From Wenzhouxiangella sp. XN201 (GTDB lineage Bacteria > Pseudomonadota > Gammaproteobacteria > Xanthomonadales > Wenzhouxiangellaceae): DNA of 64,000 bases. This document shows, piece after piece, positions 40,823-48,378 of this stretch; the stretch's first letter is position 1; every line of letters begins with the position of its first letter. The notes beneath the pieces are model-generated. The model was not told where the DNA came from, made no database searches, and saw nothing but the letters and a program-made list of their open reading frames with translations. Both the position numbers and the translations under genes were made by a program. The DNA lies in the NCBI RefSeq assembly GCF_011008905.1, contig NZ_JAAIVI010000017.1, forward strand, positions 310,001 to 374,000, read 5' to 3'.

Positions 40823-40828
40823 CTTAAA
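40823..40828. repeat. Target-site duplication, right copy
   Basis: The sequence CTTAAA directly follows the right TIR. On the minus strand it provides the TAA stop of the response regulator gene (40824-40826), which shows that the insertion target was this stop codon. Confidence 0.85.
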
Positions 40829-41483
40829 GCAGCCAGTCGCGGTAGCTGTGACTCGACAGCACCATCCGGATCATTTCCGAACTGTTGCGCGCGCCGAGTT
40901 TGTCGAGCGCGTTGGCGCGGTGGATCTCGACGGTGCGCACGCTGATGTCGAGATCATCGGCGATGATCTTGTTGAGCTTGCAGTCCAGGATCCCTTCGAC
41001 CACCTGGCGTTCGCGCGGTGTCAATGCAGCGATGCGCTGCTCGATGTCGTCGCGTTCGTGTTCGTTCTCCCAGTCGGACTGGTCCAGATCGAGGGCGTTG
41101 CGGACCTTTTCGAGCAGTAGTTCGTCGTCGAATGGCTTTTCCAGAAAATCCAGCGCGCCGGCCTGCACCGCGCGCACGGCCGTGCTGATGTCGGCATGAC
41201 CAGAGATGAAAATTACCGGCAGTCGAATGCCTCGTTCGTTGAGCGCCTGCTGGGCCTGCAGACCGTCGAGGCCGGGCATGCGCACGTCGAGCAGAATGCA
41301 GCCGCGGTGCTGAGGTGAGACCATCTCGAGCAGCTCGTCGGCGGTCGCACAGAGCAGGTGATCGAGCTGCTCCGACTGGAGCAGGAAGCCGATCGCATCC
41401 CGTACTGATGCATCATCGTCGGTAACGAAGACGCAGGGTGCGTAAGTGCGTTCGGGCTGGCTGCTGGTCGGCACGTTGTTCAC
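40824..41483 (-). CDS. FixJ/NarL-type response regulator
   Basis: This 219-residue protein has an N-terminal receiver domain (acidic VTDDDAS, phospho-Asp in CILLDVRMPGLDGL, Thr/Ser switch FISGHAD, Lys in FLEKPFDDELLLEKV). A C-terminal LuxR-type HTH follows (LTPRERQVVEGILDCKLNKIIADDLDISVRTVEIHRANALDKLGA). This is the FixJ/TodT layout and it should activate promoters when phosphorylated, probably by the kinase at 38405-39748. It overlaps the DoxX gene by 4 bp. The coding sequence remains complete because the IS duplicated its stop codon. Confidence 0.93.
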   Translation of the reverse strand: MNNVPTSSQPERTYAPCVFVTDDDASVRDAIGFLLQSEQLDHLLCATADELLEMVSPQHRGCILLDVRMPGLDGLQAQQALNERGIRLPVIFISGHADISTAVRAVQAGALDFLEKPFDDELLLEKVRNALDLDQSDWENEHERDDIEQRIAALTPRERQVVEGILDCKLNKIIADDLDISVRTVEIHRANALDKLGARNSSEMIRMVLSSHSYRDWLL

Positions 41484-42166
41484 GGATCGGCATGGCGGGG
41501 TGGCCGGCTCGTCATTCTGCCACGGACCAGCAGTGCGACGGCCAGAGCGAACAGGACCAGGCCCCAGGACGGAATCAGCCAGATTGTCATGATCGCGCCC
41601 ACCAGGGCGGCGATGGCGAAAGCCGTGGCATCGACCATCGGCTGGTCGGAATCCAGGTTGTCGGTCAGGCGCAGGATCAGGCGATCCAGGCTCAGTCTGC
41701 CACCACCTGCAAACAGCAACGGCAGCAGCATGGCCAGAAACAGCAGGGGAATGCGGAAGTTGCCGCGGAACTCATCGTCGTCCATGACGCGGGAGACCGA
41801 GTAGCCTTCCCACAACTGCGACAGGCTGCTCCAGCTTTCCGGCCAGTGCACCGCGGCAATGGCGACGGTGGTGATGACGACAAGCGTGAAAGCGGCGAAG
41901 CGCGTGAACAGTCCAAGCAGGAGCAGCACGGCGGCCAGGATTTCGCCCCAGGTGACCAGGAGCCAGTTCAGATTGGCCGGCAGCAGCCCGAAGGGTACGG
42001 GAAAGTCCTGCCCGGCGAACCAGCCCGGTGCTTCGCTGCCAGCGCCGAGCTTGTTCGTGCCGGCGTTGAAAAACTCGTAGAAAAGAAGCAGCCTCAGGCC
42101 CAGTGGCGCCAGCCACAGACCGGCGCCGTCGAGGCGCAGCCGAATTGCATTGATCAGACGGGTCAC
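41480..42166 (-). CDS. DoxX family membrane protein
   Basis: The protein is 228 residues from GTG 42166, with a good GGAGGA 6 nt upstream. It has DoxX-type helices: LGLRLLLFYEFFNAGTNKL, WLLVTWGEILAAVLLLLGLFTRFAAFTLVVITTVAIAAVHWP and two more near the C-terminus. DoxX proteins are poorly defined and have been linked to thiosulfate oxidation and redox or thiol stress. The open frame to 42238 is not used. It is cotranscribed with the response regulator on the minus strand. Whether it is part of the sensed pathway is unknown. Confidence 0.85.
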   Translation of the reverse strand: MTRLINAIRLRLDGAGLWLAPLGLRLLLFYEFFNAGTNKLGAGSEAPGWFAGQDFPVPFGLLPANLNWLLVTWGEILAAVLLLLGLFTRFAAFTLVVITTVAIAAVHWPESWSSLSQLWEGYSVSRVMDDDEFRGNFRIPLLFLAMLLPLLFAGGGRLSLDRLILRLTDNLDSDQPMVDATAFAIAALVGAIMTIWLIPSWGLVLFALAVALLVRGRMTSRPPRHADP

Positions 42167-42463
42167 GAATCGTCCTCCGCTTGGGTGTCGTCGATGACGG
42201 CATCCTATGCGGCGGCGACCTGGAGCGTCACTACGCAATTGTCCCTAAGGGATTGGATGGTTAAAAAAGGAAACGGGGCCGGAAAGCCGACCCTGCAATA
42301 ATGCCACCAGGTAAGTAGACGAATGGCCGCGACATCCACTTCTCGGGGCGAATGATCAGGAAGTCCCGCGTGGCGCTTTGCCCGACGTTCGAGCGGTAGC
42401 CTGATTTGATATTTCGCACATTTTCAGGCATAAGTGTGATAGGCATCACATTTCGGCTGGGGT
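42167..42463. other. Intergenic region between DoxX operon and metzincin gene
   Basis: This region of about 297 bp holds no convincing gene. It contains the ribosome site of the DoxX gene at its left end and a perfect CRP-type palindrome near its right end. On the minus strand a -10-like TATCAA (complement of 42406-42411) would place a start site about 42 bp from the centre of the palindrome, the spacing of a class II CRP promoter. Confidence 0.5.
42435..42450. promoter_or_regulatory. CRP/Clp-type binding site
   Basis: The sequence TGTGATAGGCATCACA matches the CRP consensus TGTGA-N6-TCACA at every defined position and is itself a near-perfect palindrome. It could serve the DoxX-response regulator operon (class II spacing to a minus-strand -10 at 42406-42411). 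It could also serve the large secreted protein gene to the right, if that gene starts downstream of 42464. In Xanthomonadales the CRP homologue Clp controls extracellular proteases. Target assignment is inference. Confidence 0.7.
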
Positions 42464-45400
42464 ATGGCGGCCACCCAAGGGAGACAATTCGGTCAAGCGC
42501 TGGCTGCGCTCTTTGGCGCGGCGATGGGGGTGCGGGAGTGGCCGAGGGCCTTGGAACAGCTGGCCGGGCTGACCCGAACACGCTGCATTAAGCTCGATAC
42601 CGTTCGCCCGCAGATGGGCGAGACAGGCAGGCACGGGCGGCAGCGGGGATGGGGCCCCCAAGCCCCTTCCGAAAACCGGGGAGGGTGGATTTCCCTGGAC
42701 AAACTCTCTTGTTTCTTGCTGATCGGGGTGCTCTTCGTCGCCGCTGCATCTCCCGCTGAAGCCGCACCGACTCGACGACCAGTGGACAACCCGGCTCCGG
42801 GCCCTGAGGACGCTGCCGCCATCTTTCTCGGGGACGGAACCAGCCAGCGGATCTTCGCCGTCGATGGCGCGGGGGACGTCAATGGTGACGGCATTGCCGA
42901 TGTGGTGGTGGGGGCTCGGGAAAGTCTCTCGGGGTCCGGCGAGATCTGGGTGATCTTCGGACCCGTCACCGGCGATGTCGCGCTGGCCACTGTGGCGCAG
43001 CCGGACGGCATTCCCGGAATCCGGATCATCGGGGGCGCCGATGACGGGGAGGTGGTGACGGCAGCAGGGGACATGAACAACGACGGCTACGATGACGTCT
43101 TGATACTGGGGGCCCACGAGCCCGACGGCTACGTTGTCTTTGGAGGGACCGAAAGCCGGACCGTCGACCTGGGGGACATTGCTCTTGCAGGTGGCAACGC
43201 CGACGGCTTTCTCATCACCAATGGTGGCACCGCCATCGCCAGCGGCGGTCAGCGGGAAGTTGACGCTATTGGGGACTTCGACGGCGACGGCTACGACGAC
43301 ATCGCCGTGTTGGGCGGTTCCTATGACCTCTTTGTCGTCTACGGCGCCGCCGAGTCGCGAGCCATCGACCTCACGGGAGCCGTGTCGGGAGACGAGAGTC
43401 GAGCCACGCGCCTGATCGTCGCCGAGACCTCCGGCTCAGAGTTCTTCAGCGCCGTCGCCGGGGCCGGGGACACCGACGGCGACGACTTCGATGACCTGTT
43501 CGTGGGTCTTCCCTCGATGGAGTCGGGCCGCGGCGCTGCTTTCCTCGTTTACGGTCAAGCCGATCGCACCTCCCGTAACATCGCAGATGGCGAGGCCCTG
43601 CGGATTCAGGGTGACCTCTACACCTCGCTGGGTAAGGACGTGGCAGGGATCGGCGACCGGACCGGCGACGGCGTCGGCGAGCTGGCGGTGGTCTGGGGTC
43701 GGATCCCTTGGGACGGGCAGTATGCGGAGGACCTGAAGAACCGGGTGACAATCCACGACGGCACCAATCTTGCCACCCTGGCCACGTTCGAGGGTGTCAT
43801 CGGAACACCGATCCTATGGATCGACGATGCCGGGGATCTTGACGGCGACGAGCGCGGGGATTTGGTGATCGTGCTGCAGCACACCGCCGACGGTAACTAC
43901 TTTCAGTCGGCCCATGCCATCCTTGATCCCCTTCACGGTGGCATCGTGCCCGATCTCGACGCCACGAAGCGCTGGCACGTGACCAGCCAGACCAAAGCCT
44001 ACACTGGTGGCCTCGGCGATGTCACCGGCGACGGGCTGGCCGACCTCGGTCTCGGCGATTGGAAGGCATCTCCCGACGGCGTCTCCGACGGCGCCGCCTT
44101 CGTCTATGCTGGACAGATTCGCCCCTACGGCCTGGAGCCACCGGAGCTTGACTTGACGCCGTCGCCCGCCGGCACGCTCGAGGTCGTCCGCGTGCTGGTC
44201 CACGCCGATGACACCGGATCTGGGGACACGGTGATCACCGGGACCGAAGTCCAGGTTGACTCTGGCGAGTGGCTACCTCTTGAGGCCCAGGACGGCGCCT
44301 ACGACGAGGTAATCGAAACCGGGGAGGGCACACTCTCGTTCAACACCGTGGGTACTCGACGCATCTGTGCCCGGGCCTTCGACACCGAGGGTGATGAGAG
44401 CGGCCACTCCTGTCAGGATCTGGAGGTGGTGTCCAGCGACGGTCCCGTCCTTCGGGCGATCGAGGTCAACCAGACCATCCAGACCTGGAGGAACACCATC
44501 CCGCTTTACGAAGGCAAGGATACCGTGGTGCGGGTCTTCTTTGAAACCGGCGGACCGACCAGCCCCACCGAGATGACCGGACTGCTCCATGGTACTGCCA
44601 GCGGTGAGGCCCTCTCCGGAAGCCCGCTCGAGCCGGTGAACGGTCCTGTTGCCGTCGTCGAGGACGCCTCGGTGCTTGACGACCCGGACACGGACAAGAA
44701 CGAATCCGTGCGAGCAGATCCGGACGGCAGCCTCAATTTCATTTTGCCCCGCTCGTGGACGAAGCCCTCAAACCAAGTCCTGGAGCTTTCCTTCGAACCC
44801 TCCATCACCTCTGGCCTTACCTGCGCCGAGCCCGACGGCAAGCCGGATTGTGTCGACGTTGTTGTCTTTGAGGCGCCGGACCGCCCCATCGCCGAGTTCG
44901 TTTCGATACCTTACGACTCGAACGAGGTCCGGGCGCTTCGCCGCAGCGACGATGCCGCCGGGACCTTCAAGCTGGTCAGCGACGGGGATTTCAGCGATGC
45001 CCTCGACGTCGAGGCGACCGCCGAAGAGGTTGAGGGTGCCGTTGAAGCGGTGCTGGGCGCCCGGGACGGACGGGTGATCGTTGATGGGCGCAACGAGGGA
45101 TACGACATAATCACATTGCGAGGAAAGCACGAAGACCTGACCCTGAATACATCCGGATTGACGGGCGGGGCGATAACACTGGAGATCACCCAGCTCGGTG
45201 GGGAGTTCACCGCACCGGGGGAGCGGGAGTTGCGGGAGCAGCGGCTGCGGGTCACCGACGCCTTCCCGACGGATGTGGTGGACTACCGCTACCGCGACGT
45301 CGGCAGTTTCAATCGAGCTCCGACCCTGCTCAAGGCAAATCGCCGCCTGGCCAATATGCGCTGGATGGACCGCAGCCTGAACCCGGTCCGCTACCCGCCC

Positions 45401-46921
45401 AATCTGCGCAGTTGGGGCTTCCTGCGCCACCGCTGGCCGACCTCTACAAAATCTGGCATGGCTTTGCTGAAGACCGCAGCGACCTACCTGAACGGTTTCG
45501 GTCTGCCCGGTGACGGAGGCCGCCCCCGCAACATCGGCGTGCACGAGGCTGCCCACAACTACGGGCGGGCCCACGCGGTGGTTGAGCACCAGGGCGCGAA
45601 CTCGGTCGGGATCTGCGGCTCGAAGTATAGTCGTTTGGCCTCGAACCTCCATCCCTGGGTCGAGGAGATTCCGGGCGTGGAGAACGAATCGGCCACCGAG
45701 GATAAGTGGGAGTTCACCTGGCCGACCATCGGTCCTCTCGGCGCCGGCGTGGACGAGGAGGTCTGGGGCTTCTCGCCCCGAGCCTATGAGAGCGGTTTTG
45801 AGCACCTGGCTGTCGTGGATCCCCGCCAAAGCACCGCGCTGATGTCTTATTGCAACGCGCCGGATGCTGGCCAGGATCGCTGGCCGTCGACGTACACCTA
45901 TCAGCGGCTGCGGGAGGTCCTGGCTAACGCCGGCGAGCCTGCGGGCGCCACGGAAACGGAATCCACGCTTTCCCGCGGAGAGCTCGAAGAGTTCATCCTC
46001 GTCTCCGGAAGCGTCGATGCTATCGACGGAACCCTTGTCATCGAGCCCGCCGTCCGTTTGCTCGGCATGGACCAACCTTACGAGGCCGGAGACGTCAGTG
46101 TCGCTCTCGTTGACGGCTCCGGGGCCGAGATCGCCTCGCGGAGCGTCGCTCTTCTGCTGGATGGGGATCATGAGAACCTGCAGTTCGGGCTCGGGCCAGA
46201 GGACGGTTTTTTCTTCGCCGCCGTCCCCGTTCCCGCGGCCACGGAGCCGGCGGGTCTCGTCGTCACTGATACGACAACTGGCGAGTCTGCTTCTCTTGGC
46301 GCCTCGCCCAATCCCCCGACCGTTTCGATCACCTCGCCGGCGCCCGCCTCGACGGCGAGCGGTGCCATCGCGATCGAATGGGACGCGGAAGACGCGGATG
46401 GTGACCCCCTAGAAATCACAGTGCTCCTGAGCTACGACGACGGGGCGACCTGGGAAACCCTGGCCATGGGCCTGGAAGGAGGTGCCTCCTTCGACGCCCC
46501 GACGCGTTTCCTTGCCGCCAGTCAGACTGCCAGGGTGAGAGTCCTGGTCAGCGACGGCTTCCACACTGCCGAGGCCACCTCCGGGGCCTTCGAGATAGAC
46601 GCAGGGGCCCCTCATCCGGGGATCACCATGCCCGCCAATGGCGCCACCGTGGTGGCAGGTGCCCCCATGATCCTTCGGGGCGACGCCTGGGATCCCGAGG
46701 AAGGTCGCCTCGCCGGCACGGCCCTGGAGTGGAGCTCCGACCGGGACGGCATCCTTGGCACCGGAGAAACGGTTGCACTGGACAACGGCCTCTCCCTCGG
46801 TTCCCACCAGATCACCCTCACGGCGACCGACTCCGATGGTCGTACCGGATCGACGACGTCGAGCGTCGTTGCCGGCACCGGATTGGACCTCATCTTTGCC
46901 GACGATTTCGAGGTGCACTGA
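42464..46921 (+). CDS. Secreted metzincin-type metalloprotease with FG-GAP beta-propeller and Ig-like domains
   Basis: The frame encodes 1485 residues. Seven FG-GAP-like units (for example GAGDVNGDGIADVVVGA, AIGDFDGDGYDDIAVLGG, GLGDVTGDGLADLGLGD) lie at about residues 135-550, enough for one seven-blade propeller. A beta domain with VNQTIQTWRNTIPLYEGKDTVVRVFF follows. A catalytic region carries HEAAHNYGRAH at 1027-1037, an exact HExxHxxGxxH metzincin site, with a possible Met-turn ALMSYC (M1127). Two Ig-like domains and the terminal LIFADDFEVH complete it. It resembles M66-type or other secreted metalloproteases but I cannot name the family. The start is uncertain. The signal peptide KLSCFLLIGVLFVAAASPAEA begins near 42700, and CTG 42695 has GGGGAGGG 9 nt upstream. 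The first ~77 codons may not be translated. Confidence 0.85.
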   Translation: MAATQGRQFGQALAALFGAAMGVREWPRALEQLAGLTRTRCIKLDTVRPQMGETGRHGRQRGWGPQAPSENRGGWISLDKLSCFLLIGVLFVAAASPAEAAPTRRPVDNPAPGPEDAAAIFLGDGTSQRIFAVDGAGDVNGDGIADVVVGARESLSGSGEIWVIFGPVTGDVALATVAQPDGIPGIRIIGGADDGEVVTAAGDMNNDGYDDVLILGAHEPDGYVVFGGTESRTVDLGDIALAGGNADGFLITNGGTAIASGGQREVDAIGDFDGDGYDDIAVLGGSYDLFVVYGAAESRAIDLTGAVSGDESRATRLIVAETSGSEFFSAVAGAGDTDGDDFDDLFVGLPSMESGRGAAFLVYGQADRTSRNIADGEALRIQGDLYTSLGKDVAGIGDRTGDGVGELAVVWGRIPWDGQYAEDLKNRVTIHDGTNLATLATFEGVIGTPILWIDDAGDLDGDERGDLVIVLQHTADGNYFQSAHAILDPLHGGIVPDLDATKRWHVTSQTKAYTGGLGDVTGDGLADLGLGDWKASPDGVSDGAAFVYAGQIRPYGLEPPELDLTPSPAGTLEVVRVLVHADDTGSGDTVITGTEVQVDSGEWLPLEAQDGAYDEVIETGEGTLSFNTVGTRRICARAFDTEGDESGHSCQDLEVVSSDGPVLRAIEVNQTIQTWRNTIPLYEGKDTVVRVFFETGGPTSPTEMTGLLHGTASGEALSGSPLEPVNGPVAVVEDASVLDDPDTDKNESVRADPDGSLNFILPRSWTKPSNQVLELSFEPSITSGLTCAEPDGKPDCVDVVVFEAPDRPIAEFVSIPYDSNEVRALRRSDDAAGTFKLVSDGDFSDALDVEATAEEVEGAVEAVLGARDGRVIVDGRNEGYDIITLRGKHEDLTLNTSGLTGGAITLEITQLGGEFTAPGERELREQRLRVTDAFPTDVVDYRYRDVGSFNRAPTLLKANRRLANMRWMDRSLNPVRYPPNLRSWGFLRHRWPTSTKSGMALLKTAATYLNGFGLPGDGGRPRNIGVHEAAHNYGRAHAVVEHQGANSVGICGSKYSRLASNLHPWVEEIPGVENESATEDKWEFTWPTIGPLGAGVDEEVWGFSPRAYESGFEHLAVVDPRQSTALMSYCNAPDAGQDRWPSTYTYQRLREVLANAGEPAGATETESTLSRGELEEFILVSGSVDAIDGTLVIEPAVRLLGMDQPYEAGDVSVALVDGSGAEIASRSVALLLDGDHENLQFGLGPEDGFFFAAVPVPAATEPAGLVVTDTTTGESASLGASPNPPTVSITSPAPASTASGAIAIEWDAEDADGDPLEITVLLSYDDGATWETLAMGLEGGASFDAPTRFLAASQTARVRVLVSDGFHTAEATSGAFEIDAGAPHPGITMPANGATVVAGAPMILRGDAWDPEEGRLAGTALEWSSDRDGILGTGETVALDNGLSLGSHQITLTATDSDGRTGSTTSSVVAGTGLDLIFADDFEVH

Positions 46922-46973
46922 AAAGGTCTGCCTTCCGATCGTATCCCTCGATCCGGGCCACGCCTGCTGACAC

Positions 46974-47002
46974 AAAAAAGCCCATGAAGATCATGGGCTT
47001 TT
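46974..47002. terminator. Bidirectional intrinsic terminator
   Basis: Stem AAGCCCATGA / TCATGGGCTT (46978-46987 and 46991-47000) with a 3-nt loop. T-rich tracts lie on both sides: AAAAAA at left for the minus strand, CTTTT at right for the plus strand. It serves the metalloprotease gene on the plus strand and tRNA-Val on the minus strand. Confidence 0.88.
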
Positions 47003-47026
47003 CACGGCCTTTCGGCCTGGGTTCGG

Positions 47027-47101
47027 TGGTGGGCGATGCTGGGTTCGAACCAGCGACCCCTGCCGTGTGAAGACAGTGCTCTCCCGCTGAGCTAATCGCC
47101 C
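47027..47101 (-). tRNA. tRNA-Val (CAC)
   Basis: This is a 75-nt cloverleaf on the minus strand. The acceptor stem is GGGCGAT / ATCGCCC, the D arm GCTCAGCGGGAGAGC, and the anticodon stem CTGTC / GGCAG with loop TTCACAC (anticodon CAC). The T arm is GCTGG-TTCGAAC-CCAGC and CCA is encoded. The terminator at 46974-47002 lies downstream. Confidence 0.96.
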
Positions 47102-47515
47102 CAAGACCGCGTATTCTAGGCCGCATTGGCGCCGACGGCAACCGCAGTGGCTCGGATGCTGACTGGTGTCGAAGATTGCCAGGCCTCGCTCTTGCCGAGC
47201 CGCACAAAGGTCTGGACCCGCTGGGCCGAGATCCCGATTTCGCCCACAGGTTAGCGACAGGTAGCACCTAGGTCAATTGAATCTGGGCCTCAGGGGTGTG
47301 ACTATTAGGGTTGTGGCTTTCTGTAGCGTATTGGATGCAGTTCCTCCGCACTTCTTTTATTCACTGCAGGTAGAAATCGACTTCAGGATTGAAACTTCGG
47401 CCGTATTTAGCGACCGGTGGCCGACACATCGCCCGTTTTGAAATTTACGCGATTGACACCAATCAGCTATTTGAGCAGAATCGGATCACTTGGGAATTTG
47501 GGGAGAATCTAGAAG
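47102..47515. other. Gene-free stretch upstream of the low-GC lipoprotein gene
   Basis: About 410 bp lie between tRNA-Val and the lipoprotein gene. The first half resembles the GC-rich background and should hold the tRNA promoter on the minus strand. From about 47270 the composition becomes clearly more AT-rich and stays so through the lipoprotein gene. A 67-codon frame at 47389-47592 overlaps that gene and has no ribosome site. I do not regard it as real. Confidence 0.6.
47453..47481 (+). promoter_or_regulatory. Sigma70-type promoter
   Basis: TTGACA (47453-47458, perfect -35), a 17-bp spacer and CAGAAT (47476-47481, 4 of 6 to the -10 consensus). A start site near 47488 would leave a short leader of about 28 nt before the lipoprotein ATG. 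Confidence 0.55.
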
Positions 47516-48307
47516 ATGAAACCAAGCCGTTCAGTGATGTTGGCTGGCATGGTCGCAGCAACAGTTCTTATTTGCGTCAGCTGCGCCAGTGACATTGGCA
47601 GCATGCGTGGATTGTCACCCGTTGACCCCGATTTCGTTCCGGGGCAATTGCATGAGCCAGATCCGCTAACTCGATCTCGGGCAGAAGTTGGCGATGTCAT
47701 GCTTGAAGCAGGAGAGTTTGATTATCGTCCTCCTTCAAATAAGTACCCGGCAATAACCATTGATCCACAGCCGGAGCTCGAAGTTGAACACAAGCGACAT
47801 GTTTTTCGATTTCCCCTTAAAGCTGGTCCGTATAAGTTGGTCGCTGAATCAAGCCAGGGAAAGTACTATCGGTACTTAACGCCGTTCGGATCGCGTAAGG
47901 CATACGGCGGTCTATTTGTTCCAACGGGACAGGATGTTGCAACTGACTTCTTTTGGTGGTGGTACGCCCGCGACCGCGATGAGGATTTAGTTCCTGCCAA
48001 TGTCTATTCAGTTCCTCTCCCCAACCCAGTTGAGGTGACCCATACGGAACATCTAGAGCCGCGTGACGGTTCTCGCGGGCGGAGCTCGGGCCCCACAGCA
48101 ACTCTTACATATGCCGGCGTTGCAGCTGGCGAGATTAGGTTTGTGTACAAGGAATTCACTGAACGAGGCATGGCACGTCCGGCATTTACTCAGGAGGTGA
48201 TCTTGGACTATAACCCAGGTGAAACGTACGCCTACAAGAGTGCAAGATTCGTTGTTCACGAGGCGGGCACTACTCACATTCTGTATACCTTGCTTGAAGG
48301 CTTATAG
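47516..48307 (+). CDS. Hypothetical lipoprotein of distinct base composition
   Basis: This 263-residue protein has signal peptide MKPSRSVMLAGMVAATVLICVSC with the lipobox cysteine at residue 23. The mature part is beta-rich and polar: a SNKYPAITIDPQPELEVEHKRHVFRFPLKAGPYKLVAES block, an aromatic patch TDFFWWWYARDRDED, and a C-terminal YAYKSARFVVHEAGTTHILYTLLEGL. I recognise no family. Codon use and composition are visibly more AT-rich than all neighbours, which suggests acquisition by transfer. GGGAG lies 10 nt upstream of the ATG, and a good -35/-10 pair precedes it. It stands alone between tRNA-Val and the convergent RND gene. Confidence 0.8.
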   Translation: MKPSRSVMLAGMVAATVLICVSCASDIGSMRGLSPVDPDFVPGQLHEPDPLTRSRAEVGDVMLEAGEFDYRPPSNKYPAITIDPQPELEVEHKRHVFRFPLKAGPYKLVAESSQGKYYRYLTPFGSRKAYGGLFVPTGQDVATDFFWWWYARDRDEDLVPANVYSVPLPNPVEVTHTEHLEPRDGSRGRSSGPTATLTYAGVAAGEIRFVYKEFTERGMARPAFTQEVILDYNPGETYAYKSARFVVHEAGTTHILYTLLEGL

Positions 48308-48378
48308 CTCATTACGACATATGTGGTTACCACTGCTCTTTTAGCCTGAGCTACGTGGAGTAGTTTCCTTTCGGCCGT

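Noticed and set aside
41438-42301. 287-codon plus-strand frame over the DoxX gene
   Set aside because: It is antisense to a membrane protein gene with a good ribosome site and a 4-bp overlap to the response regulator.
42446-43117. Minus-strand frame overlapping the start of the metalloprotease gene
   Set aside because: No signal or domain, and it is antisense to FG-GAP units. Considered because the start of the plus-strand gene is uncertain.
47389-47592. 67-codon plus-strand frame before the lipoprotein gene
   Set aside because: It covers the promoter and overlaps the lipoprotein start in another frame, with no ribosome site.
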